Source: Taenia hydatigena (lineage: Eukaryota > Platyhelminthes > Cestoda > Cyclophyllidea > Taeniidae). From it: DNA of 64,000 nucleotides. Made by a program: the position numbers and the translations under genes. The DNA is taken from assembly GCA_036345935.2 (NCBI GenBank), contig JADWOT020000007.1, positions 2,554,385-2,618,384 of the forward strand. Reading direction: 5' to 3'. Below the pieces are notes generated by a model, which ran no database searches, was not told the origin of the DNA, and saw nothing but the letters and a program-made list of their open reading frames with translations. Shown piece by piece: positions 36,301-47,618 of the stretch; the stretch's first letter is position 1, and every line of letters begins with the position of its first letter.

Positions 36301-36989
36301 TGACTAGTTGATTGATTTCGTTTGACTGATTAAATGAATGTTTTATCCATACTCTTGCCTCTTTACATCTTTTTGACCCTTTCCTTCGTTTGACTGTTTA
36401 TCACTAAAGCGATTGCGTGTTTTAATTATCAGTTCACTAAAGCACTGAGAGGTGGTAGATTGTTTTGATCCATGAAGACAGAATCGGGGTTGCGGCACCG
36501 GTTCTTGAATGTCTACCAGCCTAGTACTACCCTTTAGCCCCTTTCTATTCAGTCAATAAGAGTGGCTACAAAATGTCTCACTCTCGAGTTCCTTTCTTTT
36601 TCCTTTTGCATGGAAATTCTGTGGCTGGAGCCGTGGACTCTTGCGCATTTCATGAGCCACTGACAAGTTGTGATGGCTGAGGTCGGGAAAAACGCTTAGG
36701 TTGGGAGACGGGCTATTGAATGCCTAAGTGTTGACACTTAGTTGACACTGGTAAAGGCGACATCTTACTGATTGCCTGCAGTGATAGGGACCGACTTCCT
36801 CCTTTGCGGCAGCCGCATGACGCCTCTTTGATGAAAGATTGTGGTCCATAACTGCCAGGGAAAGGGTGGTCGGAGCGGAGCCCTCGATGGGATTGGATGC
36901 GTAGGCTATGAGGTGGATTTAGCTGCTACTGCTGCGGTCATTAAGACGACTTCGGTGAGGCGGCTCTTCACCGACGACATAAAGTGAAC
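33391..36989. other. 3.6 kb present only in the right arm
   Basis: No left-arm counterpart. About 35,150-35,210 resembles the start of alpha copy A (6,085-6,150; shared accaataatt-like and cac-gtgatt landmarks), so part may be alpha sequence. A pyrimidine-rich stretch with a transmembrane-like frame occurs at 35.3-35.5 kb and is listed separately. The remainder has no recognisable gene. Confidence 0.5.
35322..35466 (+). pseudogene. Possible decayed membrane-anchor exon
   Basis: After TTGTTATTGCAG a phase-2 frame of 47 codons reads a Ser/Thr-rich lead (WTSESPSLTTTIFLT), a hydrophobic run (SVTVVAAIIGGSVG), then basic residues FHRK and TGA. The order, stalk then hydrophobic segment then basic stop-transfer, is that of a type I membrane anchor. 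However, the hydrophobic run is broken by N, H and R, and the phase does not match the FN3 exons. About 250 bases downstream in another frame (35,723-35,845) an acidic, Ser/Asp-rich frame resembles a cytoplasmic tail. Chance is a real alternative. Confidence 0.2.
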
Positions 36990-39900
36990 GCGATTTGTCC
37001 GCGTATTTACCACATTTTGTTGCTTTTGAAAACACTACAACTGTATCCGTGCTGAGCCTCATAGGCGTGATAGGCTTTGCCGAAATGGATGGCAGGGTAG
37101 CTTTAATGATCCAAATGACAAAGTGTAAATGTGGGAAGGCATATATAAGAAGTATAATCGTGGTTTTTCCACTTAAGAATGTATATTGAAGACGGCAAAG
37201 GCCCAACACACATAAAAACCACTCGCAAAATGAGATTTATTCTTATCTGGGCAAGTTTCGAAGCAAGGAGTGCGTTCAAGTTCAAATCCTGTTTCCTTTA
37301 ATTACCGCCGAAGGAAGATGGCACAAGGAAAGAAAGAAGGGTTGGTCGCACAATTCACCCCCAAATTTCTACGATCTATATCTGTTGGGGTCCTTTGAGG
37401 TCTCGAGAACGGCGGAATGGGAGATTAGGAGTGACGAGCCGATGGAGATGGAGGCGACGGAAGTGGTGGATGGATGAAGCCCAAAGGCAAGATAAGTTCG
37501 GAGCGGGAGCGAAGCACTGACGAAACAAGACGCAGCAAAACATGTTTGGAGGTTGGCTGTATGATTGACCTCTTTGAATCCGACACGTGTGAATCGATTA
37601 GTTGCACGTGGTGGCTCTAAATGTCGACTAATGCGGGCTTTAGGCATCGTTGCTTATTGATGGTTTCGCAAGAACAGACATCACTTGCCTTTGCTTCCCT
37701 TTTAAGGCGATTTTCTTGCCTAATCGTGCATGCAAAGGAGAAGATACCGATGTTTCTCCATAACGCTTTCTGATGCTGACCTTTGAGTTGGTCACCTTTT
37801 GAGCATTTAGGTGCCTCTCTACCCCACCACGAGATGCACACCTCAATCTGAATAAAGAATACGAGCGACAGATGGCGAAATTAGGCCAAAGGAAGCGGAT
37901 AGACGAGTGCAATGATGGTTAGATAAGGACTGATTGGAGAGGCAACATATTCAAATCAATCCGACTTTCATACGGCCCTTTTACAGGTGTGCTCTACTAG
38001 GTTTGCAGGAACGCCGTGACAAAGTGCGATGGTGGAAATGCTATCTGAGCGCAATCCAGATGGCCGTTTGCAGTGTCAGCCTTGACGACGCTCCCGCTGA
38101 TATCGCCAAAATAGGCCATCTTGACTAGAGTTTGCTTGTGTCGGATTAACGAGTCCACCACATTACTATTTGAAAAACGCTCTTCAACAGACTTCGATAT
38201 GGCTTGCTTCATTCTAATCTGGCCGTCATTGCCACGCTCTGCCCCTCCAATGAGGTGCTTCTCCTATACCGTCACTATAAATTGCCAATGCTCTACCTTG
38301 CAAATACAATATGCTCAGCAGGTTAGCCAGATAGGTGCTAGATTTGTCCTGTGCACAAATCTATCATAACTTTGGATGATGCACCTCTCAGCCATATTCA
38401 TTTACAATATCAGCCAATTGTCCCGAAACTTAACGATTGTTTACCTGGCGGAAATTAAATCATCGTGGATGAAGCGGAACTATGCACAATATCATCAGTT
38501 TACAAAATAACCTGGTTCTCATGCACAATAAAATAAATGGATGAGAAATCGTTTTTTTAGCAAACGCTCGCCAACGCACTACCACCGCTCAGAAAACAAC
38601 GAGAAACACACCATTAATATTACAGTTACCAATTTGCCAAATGTAATTGGGAAATTTTTTGGTCTGGAGAGGCTATTCTTACTTCAGAAGCGGGGTGTTC
38701 TCAGGTCCTAAGGATAGCTAAGTCTGAAGTTTGGTAGCTGAGAGATAAGTTTGTAAAATGCGCCAAAGCTCTTAAGCATCCAACTAATTGCAACAAGTTT
38801 GCTTTTCAAATTTGATTGTCATGAAGAGTACCATAATCCCTTTTTAATGTTAATTGCCGAATTTATTAATGCGGCAATAAAATAAATAAAACAAGGGTAA
38901 ATTTATGCGAATGTCCATGGTGGGGGTAGCGATGCGAAAGCAAAATTGGATGAACGAAATTGTCAAAACTCAGAGCAGCGGTTAAATAAAGATTTAATGG
39001 AACACAACATAAAAATCCCAATTAAGACGATAATGCACTTACTATGTGTTCAGACGATTAGCAGGGTATGTCAATAAAGATCAGTGAGGATGACCATGCG
39101 ACAACAATCTGCTGAGCGAGTTCTAATTGCCAAGTAGTTCACCAGCACCGCATTGTGTTTCTCAAAAGTTAGTAGCCCATGTTATTGACGAAAACGGCAT
39201 TCTTAATATATCAGCGGTTAAAAAGTCGTCTAAAAAGGTGCTGTCATAAAGATGAAAGGCGAGAATCGCCCATCAGAGGCGGATATCGAGAGAACGGTAA
39301 CTGACGCGGGGGAGTTGAAGCAGGAGGGCGAGAAGGTGAACAGAATGACAGCGAAAATTGTGCCTGAGAACTATAGTTTTACCACAAAATCAAAATAGGG
39401 GAAGACGATGCAATATAATTGTGTGGGTCGACAATCAAGTGGATGGACCTAAAACGAACAGGCTAAAAAGGAGAATTAGTAGTTTATGCTGAAAAAGGGT
39501 TGAGAGTGTGTGCAGCTCTGCCATGGCAACGTAGATCCTCGGCTCATGAGCGCGAAGACAAGGGAGGTGGCATGGACAAATTAGAGAATCAAATCAGCTT
39601 TACTTTATTCAGGCTTGAAAAGTGCGAAGGTGCGAATGACGGAAACGCACTTATCTTCTTATGATCCCCTGAAGATATACGCTGCCTATTGAGAATTGCT
39701 CCGTTTCTTGTTTTTTAGTGACCATTTTTAAGCTTTTATGTGCCCCCTCGGCTATTCGCTTACCCATTCGCATTTATCATAGTGTGCTCCCTTTTTCATT
39801 AGTTCGTAGCATGGTGTCAGCATATAATGCCTCCAAAGACGATTCTAGTGGTCATTTAACTCCGTACTTTTATGTAAGTACTACAGACAGTTTGAAACTG

Positions 39901-40225
39901 GCCTTGTCATAATGTTACGGCTCAGTGTTCTCGATTGCATTGTTAGAACTCGTCTTATAATCCACGTGGCTCTAGCTATTTACAATGACGCTAGCAGCAG
40001 TAGCGGCATTCGACCGGTGCAACATAGGTTTTGGATTTAGGTAATTTTTCCATCTTTTCTTGGCAATTGCATTCCACCAAACGCAGCACCTAAAATTTCA
40101 CATAAATAACCTATCAATCCACAACGAATAACGTCACACAAATATTTTCAAAGCCTTTAACTCTATTCATCAACTTGATACGAAAATGGCATCGATAAAA
40201 TGGCAGGTCAGGTTAGCTTCCCGTG
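36990..40225 (+). repeat. Dispersed repeat alpha, copy C (outer right arm)
   Basis: A composite copy. 36,990-37,310 matches the end of copy D (45,020-45,310), sharing caaatcctgtttcctt-type sequence at the junction. 37,310-38,570 matches copy A from 8,200 onward. 38,530-40,225 matches only copy B, ending near 40,225. The segment corresponding to copy A 7,080-8,200 is missing. No transposase-like protein is visible. Confidence 0.8.
37620..38161 (+). repeat. Near-identical tract 1, right arm
   Basis: Mirror partner of 25,130-25,671: 542 bases, seven mismatches, no indels. Both tracts begin within aatgtcgactaatgcgggct and end at gagtccaccac (or the reverse). Confidence 0.8.
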
Positions 40226-41838
40226 TTTATAGAAGTGACCACTTCAGTTTTTGCTAAAAGAAATGCCTTAAAACACCCCTTTCGAAATAAAGTATTTAAT
40301 CACGCTAACTCCGAGGTTAAACCTGATTCCTCACTAGAGGTGTTTGAGGTGGTGTTGGCTGAGCTGATATGTGAGCCTGTTAAAAGCTTATGGGAGCAAC
40401 TGACACACACGACTACCTAGCCTCAGTCAAAAGCATTACAATAAACAGCTTCAGAGTGACATCTACCGAGATGGGGACTTGGTACAAAAATTCGGGCAAA
40501 TTCACCTGTCTGGGCTGCACTGCAAGCTTCATTACCCTTGGCATAAAGATTTTAGTTAAGTGATAAGCATTCATTTCCCACTAACGCTTTTATCCACGTT
40601 GTTACTTCGTTTTAGCCAACAATCTTTTGAAACCATAGCTTCCATCCCACGAAGGCGCATCACCGGCCAGATACGAAGATGAGTTTTCACACTAATGACT
40701 GAAAGAAAACCGGTAGATAGCATGGTCAAAGACATCTAATAAGAGGAGTATCAAAGACGGTGCTAGTGAGACGAGGGATCATGGCAACAATTTGTCGTTT
40801 AAATGGATCTTTGAGAGACAAAGAGGTAGTCGTCTCAAACCTCCTGGTGGAGATTTTTTCGTCAGAATTTCCCATGCTCGAACTGAAATTCGTTAGCCCT
40901 GGACCACTCGTTCGAAGAACTATAAGGCAGAAGACAAGGGAATCAACGGAAAACAGGTAAGACCTTATTCGATTGCGCAATAAATACAGCGCTTTAAATG
41001 CACCTTTGAGGCGAGAAGCGAGAAGTTGGACCTCGTACATGACGAGAGCGTTGATTTCATCGAAGGCAGAAAAAGCTAATATTTTGCTTCCAACTAAGCC
41101 TGTATGGATGTCCCGCAATCCAAATCAATGAATTCGTAACGTGCTCCGACCGGTGATAATCGTAAGGAAGAGGATGTGAACGGGAATAGCGCTTCAGTTC
41201 CTGCACGTAATGCATAGCCTTTGAGTATGATTGTGCTCAAAGTAAAGATTCTAAAAGATGCGTGAAGCCTGATAGTTTATTTTCAGCAAATTACTGTGGT
41301 TGCTAATCAAATTCTTAATAAATATGTTTTATTTAGGCATGTTTGCATTGCCCAAATATAGCTAGAGACTAAAAATTAAGTAGCACTCTTAACAACAACA
41401 TAAATTCATAAAGTCACAAAGGCATGTAAACCACAGCAGCTTTAATACATCGCCATGTTCAAAGAAATAATAGACATATTACTTGTCATAGATGGGGGTA
41501 TGTTATGCAATTTATCAGGAAAGATTTTTGGATTAAGAGCAATTAACAGTTTAGAAAAGAAAAAGGATAGATATTTAGGATTTGTGTAGCTTTAATGAAG
41601 ACCGTGTTGAGAGGATGACAAAAGTGTAGACGCCTGTGGTGACAAAAAATACAGGGCGATGCAAACACAACTCTTCGCTGCGCAGCAATCTTTCTTCCAT
41701 TCCAATGTGTGGCATCAGGCACCGCCACGCATGATAGTCATTTCACGTCTATTTGCACACGCATGTGCGCCCGTCGCGGTGGCGACCTGGAGAGGGAGGT
41801 GGAGGTGGAAGATGCGTGATGGTGGACGGTGAATAAGT
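40226..41838. other. No confirmed gene; one exon-like frame
   Basis: Beyond the end of the inverted repeat. Apart from the candidate exon at 40,781-40,956 nothing is recognisable. The opposite strand is also open for 130 codons over that candidate, which weakens the strand assignment. Confidence 0.4.
40781..40956 (+). CDS. Candidate 5' exon, product unknown
   Basis: From an ATG the frame is open for 58 codons (for example DKEVVVSNLLVEIFSSEF and VRRTIRQKTRE) and meets the consensus donor AACAG|GTAAGA in phase 2. Without that donor it would stop one codon later, at the TAA spanning the splice site. No family is recognised. No matching next exon is identified. The antisense strand is open here too, so this may be chance. 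Confidence 0.2.
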
Positions 41839-42055
41839 GGATAAGTGGGTGGGTGGATGGGTAAATGGAGGAAGGGTCTGATTCATAAGGTGTGCTAAGT
41901 AGGGCGTGCGCGCGCGCGCAACAACAGGGAAGAGGAATGAAGNAATGGATGGATAAGTGGGTGGGTGGATGGGTGGATGGAGGAAGGGCCTTATTCATAG
42001 GGTGTGTTGGGGAGGGCATGCGCGCGCGTGCGTGCGCACACAACAACAGAGAGAG
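41839..42055 (+). repeat. Two-unit 112-base tandem repeat with alternating GC/GT tracts
   Basis: Units start at 41,839 and 41,951, both with ggataagtgggtgggtggat, then a Cat-aggtgtg block, a run of alternating purine-pyrimidine (gcgtgcgcgcgcgcgc at 41,904-41,919; a longer mixed tract at 42,016-42,041) and acaacag. An undetermined base N lies at 41,943, right at the unit junction, so the true unit number is uncertain. Open frames across it on both strands are repeat artefacts. Confidence 0.85.
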
Positions 42056-42144
42056 GAGGGATGGAGGTAGTAGTGGAGTGTGATGTGAGATGTGAGTGAT
42101 AGAGGAGGGGAGAGTGAAGGTGGGAGGTGCGAAGCAATTTCAAC

Positions 42145-42262
42145 GCCAGCAACCATACAACATAGAAAGCACTGGTTCTCGTCCGATCGCCGAAGTTAAG
42201 CTACGTCGGGTCGGGTTAGTACTTGCATGGGTGATCGACTAATAATACTTGGTGTTGCTAGC
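42145..42262 (+). rRNA. 5S ribosomal RNA gene or close pseudogene
   Basis: 118 bases that follow the metazoan 5S layout: CATAC near the 5' end, GAAAGCAC, CGTCCGATCGCCGAAGTTAAG (box A region), CGTCGGG, GTTAGTACTTGCATGGGTGA (C box region), AATACTTGGTGTTG, then the 3' end. Helix I pairs GCCAGCAAC with GTTGCTAGC at 8 of 9 positions. Several usually conserved bases differ (TGCATGG where TGGATGG is usual, and ATCGACTAATAATACT in the last helix), so it may be a diverged copy. A T6 run follows within seven bases, as for a pol III gene. Only one copy is seen. Confidence 0.75.
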
Positions 42263-42268
42263 CTTTCC

Positions 42269-42274
42269 TTTTTT
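42269..42274 (+). terminator. Pol III T6 terminator after 5S
   Basis: Six T residues seven bases after the last paired base of the 5S sequence, in a pyrimidine-rich tail. This supports a gene-type 5S copy over a 5S-headed SINE, which would continue into a body. Confidence 0.5.
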
Positions 42275-44189
42275 CCTTCCTTCCCCTCCTTTATCACCCG
42301 CCCCCTGCTCACATACTTGCACGACACCGATACTTTCTTCACCACTCCTTTTATCCTCTCAAGCAATGCCCTTTGCATTATGCCCCACCATTCTTGCTTT
42401 ATGCATGTAATTTATTTAGATGTAAAAAGTGGATATTTGCCTGCACTTTATTTTCTTACCCTTGTCTTTTTCATCTATTGCCTTATGACCGTCTCTTTTC
42501 TCTGCTTGTCTCACACTTTTCTAACCTCTACCACTCCCTACCCTATCTTCTGCCAGCGCTCTTTCGGGATGTCCCATTCATCTCTTTACCATTCCCACTT
42601 TTTGACATTATAATGTTGTTGTGTCATAACCTAGAATAAAGTAGCACAGTCTATGCTGAATGTGACTAAATAACACTGTACTGTGTACCAACACTTGTTC
42701 TAGTATAGCTTAGCTTGGATCGCCATGCACTGTCCATCTTCATCTTTTTACTGTCGCTTTAGCATGTTCCACATCAACTCGCCTCAGCTCCGTCTCCTAC
42801 TTGTACGGTCACTCCCTCAATATCAAAGATGAGCGCGTTGCTCCTACTTCCTACTTCGTAACTTGCGGGTTGGCCGAACTTCTACCTGCCAATCCCACTG
42901 CCTACACTTTTTTTGTGGACGTTGCCTCGACCTAGCATTCTACGATAGCGAAGTAAAGACGTGACCTCTCCCCTTGAATCCACTTGTACACTGTTCGCTG
43001 CCATTGCCCATTTCCCATTTCCGTCCTTTTAGAGGGCTATGCTAAATGGGGTCACAATAATACAGGTAGCGCCATGTGTGTATGTGTGCGCCCGAGTGTA
43101 TATGAGTGAGATGGCACATTTTACTAATTTCCTATAACTCGTCCTTCTAGAAGACCAAGTCAACATTTTTTAAATTAAACGAAGCAAGCTCCCATTTCAG
43201 TCTTTTCTTGAATAGCTTGTTATTTTCAAACCTGCACATCACCAGTACTACAACACCCGCCCACAAGCACATCCAACCCCATTTCTGCTACTGGGCTGTT
43301 AGTTTTAATCCTTTGTTTTAGACTGAGGTAGACACCTCGATTTGGGAAGGGAAACGTACCAGAACGCCAAGGTTGCATCCATCGGAGTAAAAAATACTGG
43401 GTTGACAGGTTAAAAGTAAATAAATGGATGGGTCTTAACGCTTGTCAATGCATAGAAATGCAGGTGGAATCAACTCACATGTCGTCTGGGTCCCTATGTC
43501 CCGTAAATCAACTTTTGGCCCCATGACAAAAGAACGATACAGTCAAAATTAATTACTAGCACGACCAAAGGAAGGAGGGGATCAGGCAGAGGCTATTACA
43601 TCACTACGGCAGTGGGATACACAAGAAAGGATGAATAGTGCATTGCCTCCAAAGCAGTCGCTATAACACTGCATCATCACTAAAACGCCTCAGTTATAAG
43701 CATTTCAGAAACAATCATCCCAAGAAGTCAGGTGCAAACAATGTAGAGCACTTTGCATCCTAACTCGCAGCTATGTAAACACAACAAAAACTGACAAATA
43801 AACCGACGAAATAATCTTACGACCCTATAAAATTGGATGGAGTCCAAAATAGTACACGATTCTGGAAGAATAAGGCTGTCTCCGAATTTGTGAGGCAACA
43901 AGAAGGGGTGACACAGTGGCAGGCTTTCCATTCACGGGTTTATTTGCTGGAACATGCTCAATTGATGTGCCAACGCATAGTACATCAACGGCTGGTATGA
44001 CTTGAAAAAAAAACGCTTATTTGGAGGTAGGAATTGCATTCCACTGCAAATAGCTGCACAAGTTATGATGTCGGCTAATCCATCACACTTCTCAACATCT
44101 AGTAGGCTTCAGCGATTAACAGCATCACCAGAACATTGGATTGGGCACTCTGACAACTCTCAGTTGTACTAATTATAAATCCTGTGAGT
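42275..44189. other. No recognisable gene; pyrimidine-rich start
   Basis: The first 350 bases are strongly pyrimidine-rich and open in one frame for that reason only. Around 42,540-42,620 the sequence resembles 27,100-27,180 (tcttctgccagcgc shared), a possible fragment of alpha. The rest shows nothing identifiable. Confidence 0.45.
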
Positions 44190-45310
44190 ATATGCACTTC
44201 AACGAAAAGCTAAACAAGAGGCACGGTCAAGTGCGAAAGTCAGAAAATTCAGCCAGAGGCATGACTAGAGGCCAATGGACACAAAAAGTAGACTCGCTAG
44301 GCATTGACGGGTACCAGTAGTGTCACAAACGTTTACTCAAGATCCGTGCATAAAAGTGGGCCGCACAATAAATAGGTAGGCGAAAAGCAAAGCGTGGTTT
44401 TTATCCAATCGGCAGTAGCTGCCGCAGGTACAAAAGACTGCACTCAATGACGAGAAGGCATGCCTAATCAAACTAGATAAATGAAAAATAGAGCAGATAA
44501 TGTAACGCAAACAAATGTATTATGATTGTGCAGGCTTACAATTTAAGCGAGTTTCTGCCTCGCTATATCCGAACCCTCAACTCACACCAACGACTGGCGC
44601 TTTCTGCCCACAATGTCATGAAAGTAAAAATTACCGCATCGCGCTAAAGTTGGCCAGAGAGGGCATTAGGCTGGTGTACTGCACCACGTGTTCCCTCGTT
44701 TCCGTTTTCAGTGGCAAAGTTCAATGTTCTAGCTCTCCCATCACCTTAGCCAAGAGATTCCAAACCGAAAAATGTCTCCGTGTCTGAAGGAACAGAATGA
44801 AATATAGAGAAACAGTCACAATTGCGGTCAATTTCCATGATAAACTTACTAATCAAATCAATAGATCAACGCCTAGTCTAAGGGTGGTGTGGACTGCCCA
44901 TTGATATCCCGTTCCCAGCAGAACCTTTACTACCTCGACTTATGCTTTACAAATCACACCTGCCAATGTCGCAGAGGAGGCGATTCAATCCATCGACGAA
45001 AAAGAGCGTGCACAAGCGTTCTTTCGGAAATTACTGCAACTGCACCCGTGCCAAGTCCCATAGACACGATAGGCTCTGCCTAAATGGATGTTAGAGTAAC
45101 TTGGATGATCCAACTGACAAAGTATAAATGTGCGAAGACATAAAAAATAAGGATAATTGTGAATTCTCCTTAAGCATGCATGTTGAAGATGGCAACGACC
45201 AAGCATGCATCAAAACTACTTGCAAAATGGGGTCTGTTCTTACCTGAGAGGGTCGTAAAACAAGGAGAAGGTTAAGTTTCAAATCTTGTTTCCTTCAATT
45301 ACCACCGAAG
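44190..45310 (+). repeat. Dispersed repeat alpha, copy D
   Basis: 44,190-44,990 matches copy A 6,180-7,050, including gcacggtcaagtg, ctcacaccaacgactgg and ttactacctcgacttatgct-like blocks. It then switches to sequence shared with copy C (36,990-37,310), not copy A. The match ends just after aattaccaccgaag. It shows that the copy C and copy A segments were once adjacent in a longer element. Confidence 0.75.
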
Positions 45311-45604
45311 CTTATCTACTGCACCATCAGAAACAGACACGATCACATTTATCTCCAAATCAGCACCATCACGGGTACCAAAAGGACCAAAATTTTCGTG
45401 GTTTTCCTTATAACTTCCAGTAGCTTGAAATTACCCGAGATTCTAGCTTTAGTACCATCAGTGGGGAGTAATGCACACTCGCGGACAAAACACATACATT
45501 CAACGTAACCTTCAAATTGACAATCCATTTTATTCGTGTAAGATTAAAGTCATTTTGCAAAAAATTTTGCAAGAATAACAAAGCTGCGCAAATTTAAGCG
45601 CACC

Positions 45605-45750
45605 TATGCAGTAATCTGTTTGTTAGAACTGCCGGTTTCTGTCAAGGACACAGACGTGGTCGTACTGCCCTAGCTGCGTGGGCTGGCCTCCGGGCCATGC
45701 CAGCAGTCTATTTCCATCTGTCCGGTGAATATATGCATTCTACCCTGCCA
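45605..45750 (+). repeat. Direct duplicate, first copy
   Basis: Recurs 412 bases downstream with moderate divergence. Shared blocks are tgccctagctgcgt, ccatgccagc and gaatatatg-attctacc. No function is visible. Confidence 0.7.
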
Positions 45751-46016
45751 CTTTGCCTCGAGACGCTACACCTATATCGGAATTACTTTTAAACAAGCAG
45801 TTGCATGTATATCTATAATCAATATTCAAAAATTTATGGAAGCGACTATTTAGCGCCATTATGCATGTTTGATTGAAAAGAAAAAAATACTTCAATATGG
45901 TATTTTTTGTTTTAAAATGAGGTTTAAACAAAAATCTTAAAGCCGAACAGAGAAACATAAGCCATTATTTGCCACTATGATGTCGCGAAACTCCCTTGTA
46001 CACAAACGATGAAATA

Positions 46017-46165
46017 GCTATAATACTTTGTTTGTTGGACTACCAGTTTTGGTCAGAGTAACGGAAGTGGTCACATTGCCCTAGCTGCGTAGACTTGCCT
46101 CTGGACCATGCCAGCGGCTTATTTCCTCTGCTTACTGAATATATGTATTCTACCCCAATATTCTG
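46017..46165 (+). repeat. Direct duplicate, second copy
   Basis: Partner of 45,605-45,750. The sequence between the two copies is not itself duplicated, so this is a spaced direct repeat and not a simple tandem. Confidence 0.7.
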
Positions 46166-46371
46166 CCTTCTTTTGCCTTCAAAGGAGACTCGGGATATTA
46201 CAACAGACCTCATGCAGAATATTGGCATTAGGCATACAAAAAAGACACAGTCGGCATAACAGGAAAGCTGCAACATTACTTACCAAAAAACAGCTTGATT
46301 ATCGCACTTTTTACATCTTTCTTATAGCCAAACATATAGCGCTAATAAATGGAAGAAGTATCTGCATACAT

Positions 46372-46880
46372 TATTGGACAACGAAACGATTACCAAATCA
46401 CTACTCGTTACATTATTGGCATAAGCAAATAAACTGTCAAGCTATGAAAGTGTCTTGACAGTTATAACTAGCGCAGAGACACTCAGAGAGCTTTCTGTAT
46501 CATCACAGAAAGTAGCAGCAGCAAAATTGTCTTTGTTCTGACAAAAATAGGTAAATAATTCTAAAGTTCTTCCTTTATGACTACATCTCAAGAAGTGTTC
46601 GCTACTTTGAACAAACAATCTTCCGCAAACCAACTCGCTTGCACTCCGAAAAATGAAAGGCATCCACTATGAAGATATCGACATTATGGCCTTTGCACAA
46701 TTCCATACCCACAAATAGTGAGCTGATTAATGGGCAAGATATAACCCTACTGATCCAGTTTAGGTAGCACAGCCTGTGGTCTGAACCTGCGTACGCTGAT
46801 TTGAATGATCAAGTGGCAAAGCAAGTCCCCACCCCTCCATTAACTATGTATCATTTTGTCACTTACCCAACGAAAACATT
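46372..46880 (+). repeat. Repeat epsilon, full-length dispersed copy
   Basis: Covers both the 5' part seen in unit 1 (ttgacagtt-taactagc... block) and the 3' part seen in unit 2 (ctccattaact), so it shows the full unit of about 500 bases. It lies just after the 412-base-spaced duplicates. Confidence 0.75.
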
Positions 46881-47536
46881 GGTTTCAAATATTGTTTTCC
46901 TGCATTTGCTTTCCATATTAGGACGCACAATACAAGTAAAACTGTAAATTTACAATCATTTTTCTTAAATTTGGGCAAATATTTTGGAAATAAGCGTCAT
47001 AATTTTTACTAAACAGCGAAGTGCTTTAATGAGGATCTAATAAAATATCAAAGTATTGTGAGCTGAATAAAATGTAAATGCAAGTTCTTCGCGGCCATCC
47101 ATGGATTGCGTCTCGAGTGATAATCGAAGACGTGGAAGGTAGCGTTTATTGCAAGATTTCCCATGCCTGTTTCTTTAAACCATTTTGTAGCATTAAGTCC
47201 ACAGCTGGATTAGGTGAGTTGCGTCTGGGTTCCTTTGGTGAGTTAGTTGCTTTCTTATTTGAAAATGTAAATCTTAGTATGACGTTTTTCTTAGTCCAAT
47301 GCTACTTAATCGAATGCGTCAAAGAACTCATCCACTAGCCCGCAAAATTAAACGTAAAACATTGGAGAGCGAACATACGTTATGGCATGCTAACGGGAAA
47401 ATCGATCAGAGTGGCGCTATTTGAAATGTGCCCCACGTAGTTGGTCAGCGCGCCGACACAGTCTGAGGGTTGCAAGCTCAGTCCCACTTTACACACTATT
47501 TTTTTGAGTTCCAAATTAAGACACCAACGGTGCTAT
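46881..47536. other. No confirmed gene before tRNA-Ser
   Basis: A frame from the ATG at 47,078 runs into a donor-like TTAG|GTGAGT near 47,213, but I recognise no domain and no partner exon, so I do not call it. Confidence 0.4.
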
Positions 47537-47618
47537 GTCGCGATGGCCGAGTGGTTAGGGCGATGGACTCGAAATCCATTGGGGATTCCCCGCGCAGGTT
47601 CAAATCCTGCTCGCGACG
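47537..47618 (+). tRNA. tRNA-Ser(CGA)
   Basis: Intact cloverleaf of 82 bases including the discriminator G. The acceptor is GTCGCGA/TCGCGAC. The D arm has AGTGGTTAGG. The anticodon stem ATGGA/TCCAT carries loop CTCGAAA, giving anticodon CGA, which reads UCG. The long class II variable arm pairs GGGG/CCCC, and the T arm GCAGG-TTCAAAT-CCTGC is perfect. The long variable arm and anticodon both say serine. No intron. No T4 run occurs in the first 40 or so bases downstream, so termination may be weak or further on. Protein frames across it are spurious. Confidence 0.95.

Larger units (their letters stand above)
23060..40225. repeat. Giant mosaic imperfect inverted repeat
   Basis: Left-arm blocks recur in reverse complement in the right arm in mirrored order. 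Matched points are 23,060 with 40,225, 24,480 with 38,780, 25,130 with 38,161, 27,240 with 33,380, 28,500 with 32,870, 29,138 with 32,235 and 29,572 with 31,804. The coordinate sums shift in steps because of a 0.7 kb block present only on the left (27.63-28.35 kb), an alpha block (about 26.0-27.2 kb) with no right counterpart, and 3.6 kb present only on the right (33.4-37.0 kb). The outer arms are alpha repeat copies, and the inner arms are a different sequence. I see no transposition gene. Confidence 0.8.

Noticed and set aside
41738..42083. Open frames on both strands
   Set aside because: They read through the 112-base tandem and GC/GT runs.
42227..42613. 128-codon + strand frame
   Set aside because: Starts inside the 5S sequence and continues through pyrimidine-rich DNA; hydrophobicity comes from T-rich codons.
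47078..47338. Frame from ATG with a GTGAGT donor-like site
   Set aside because: No domain, no partner exon, ordinary length for chance.
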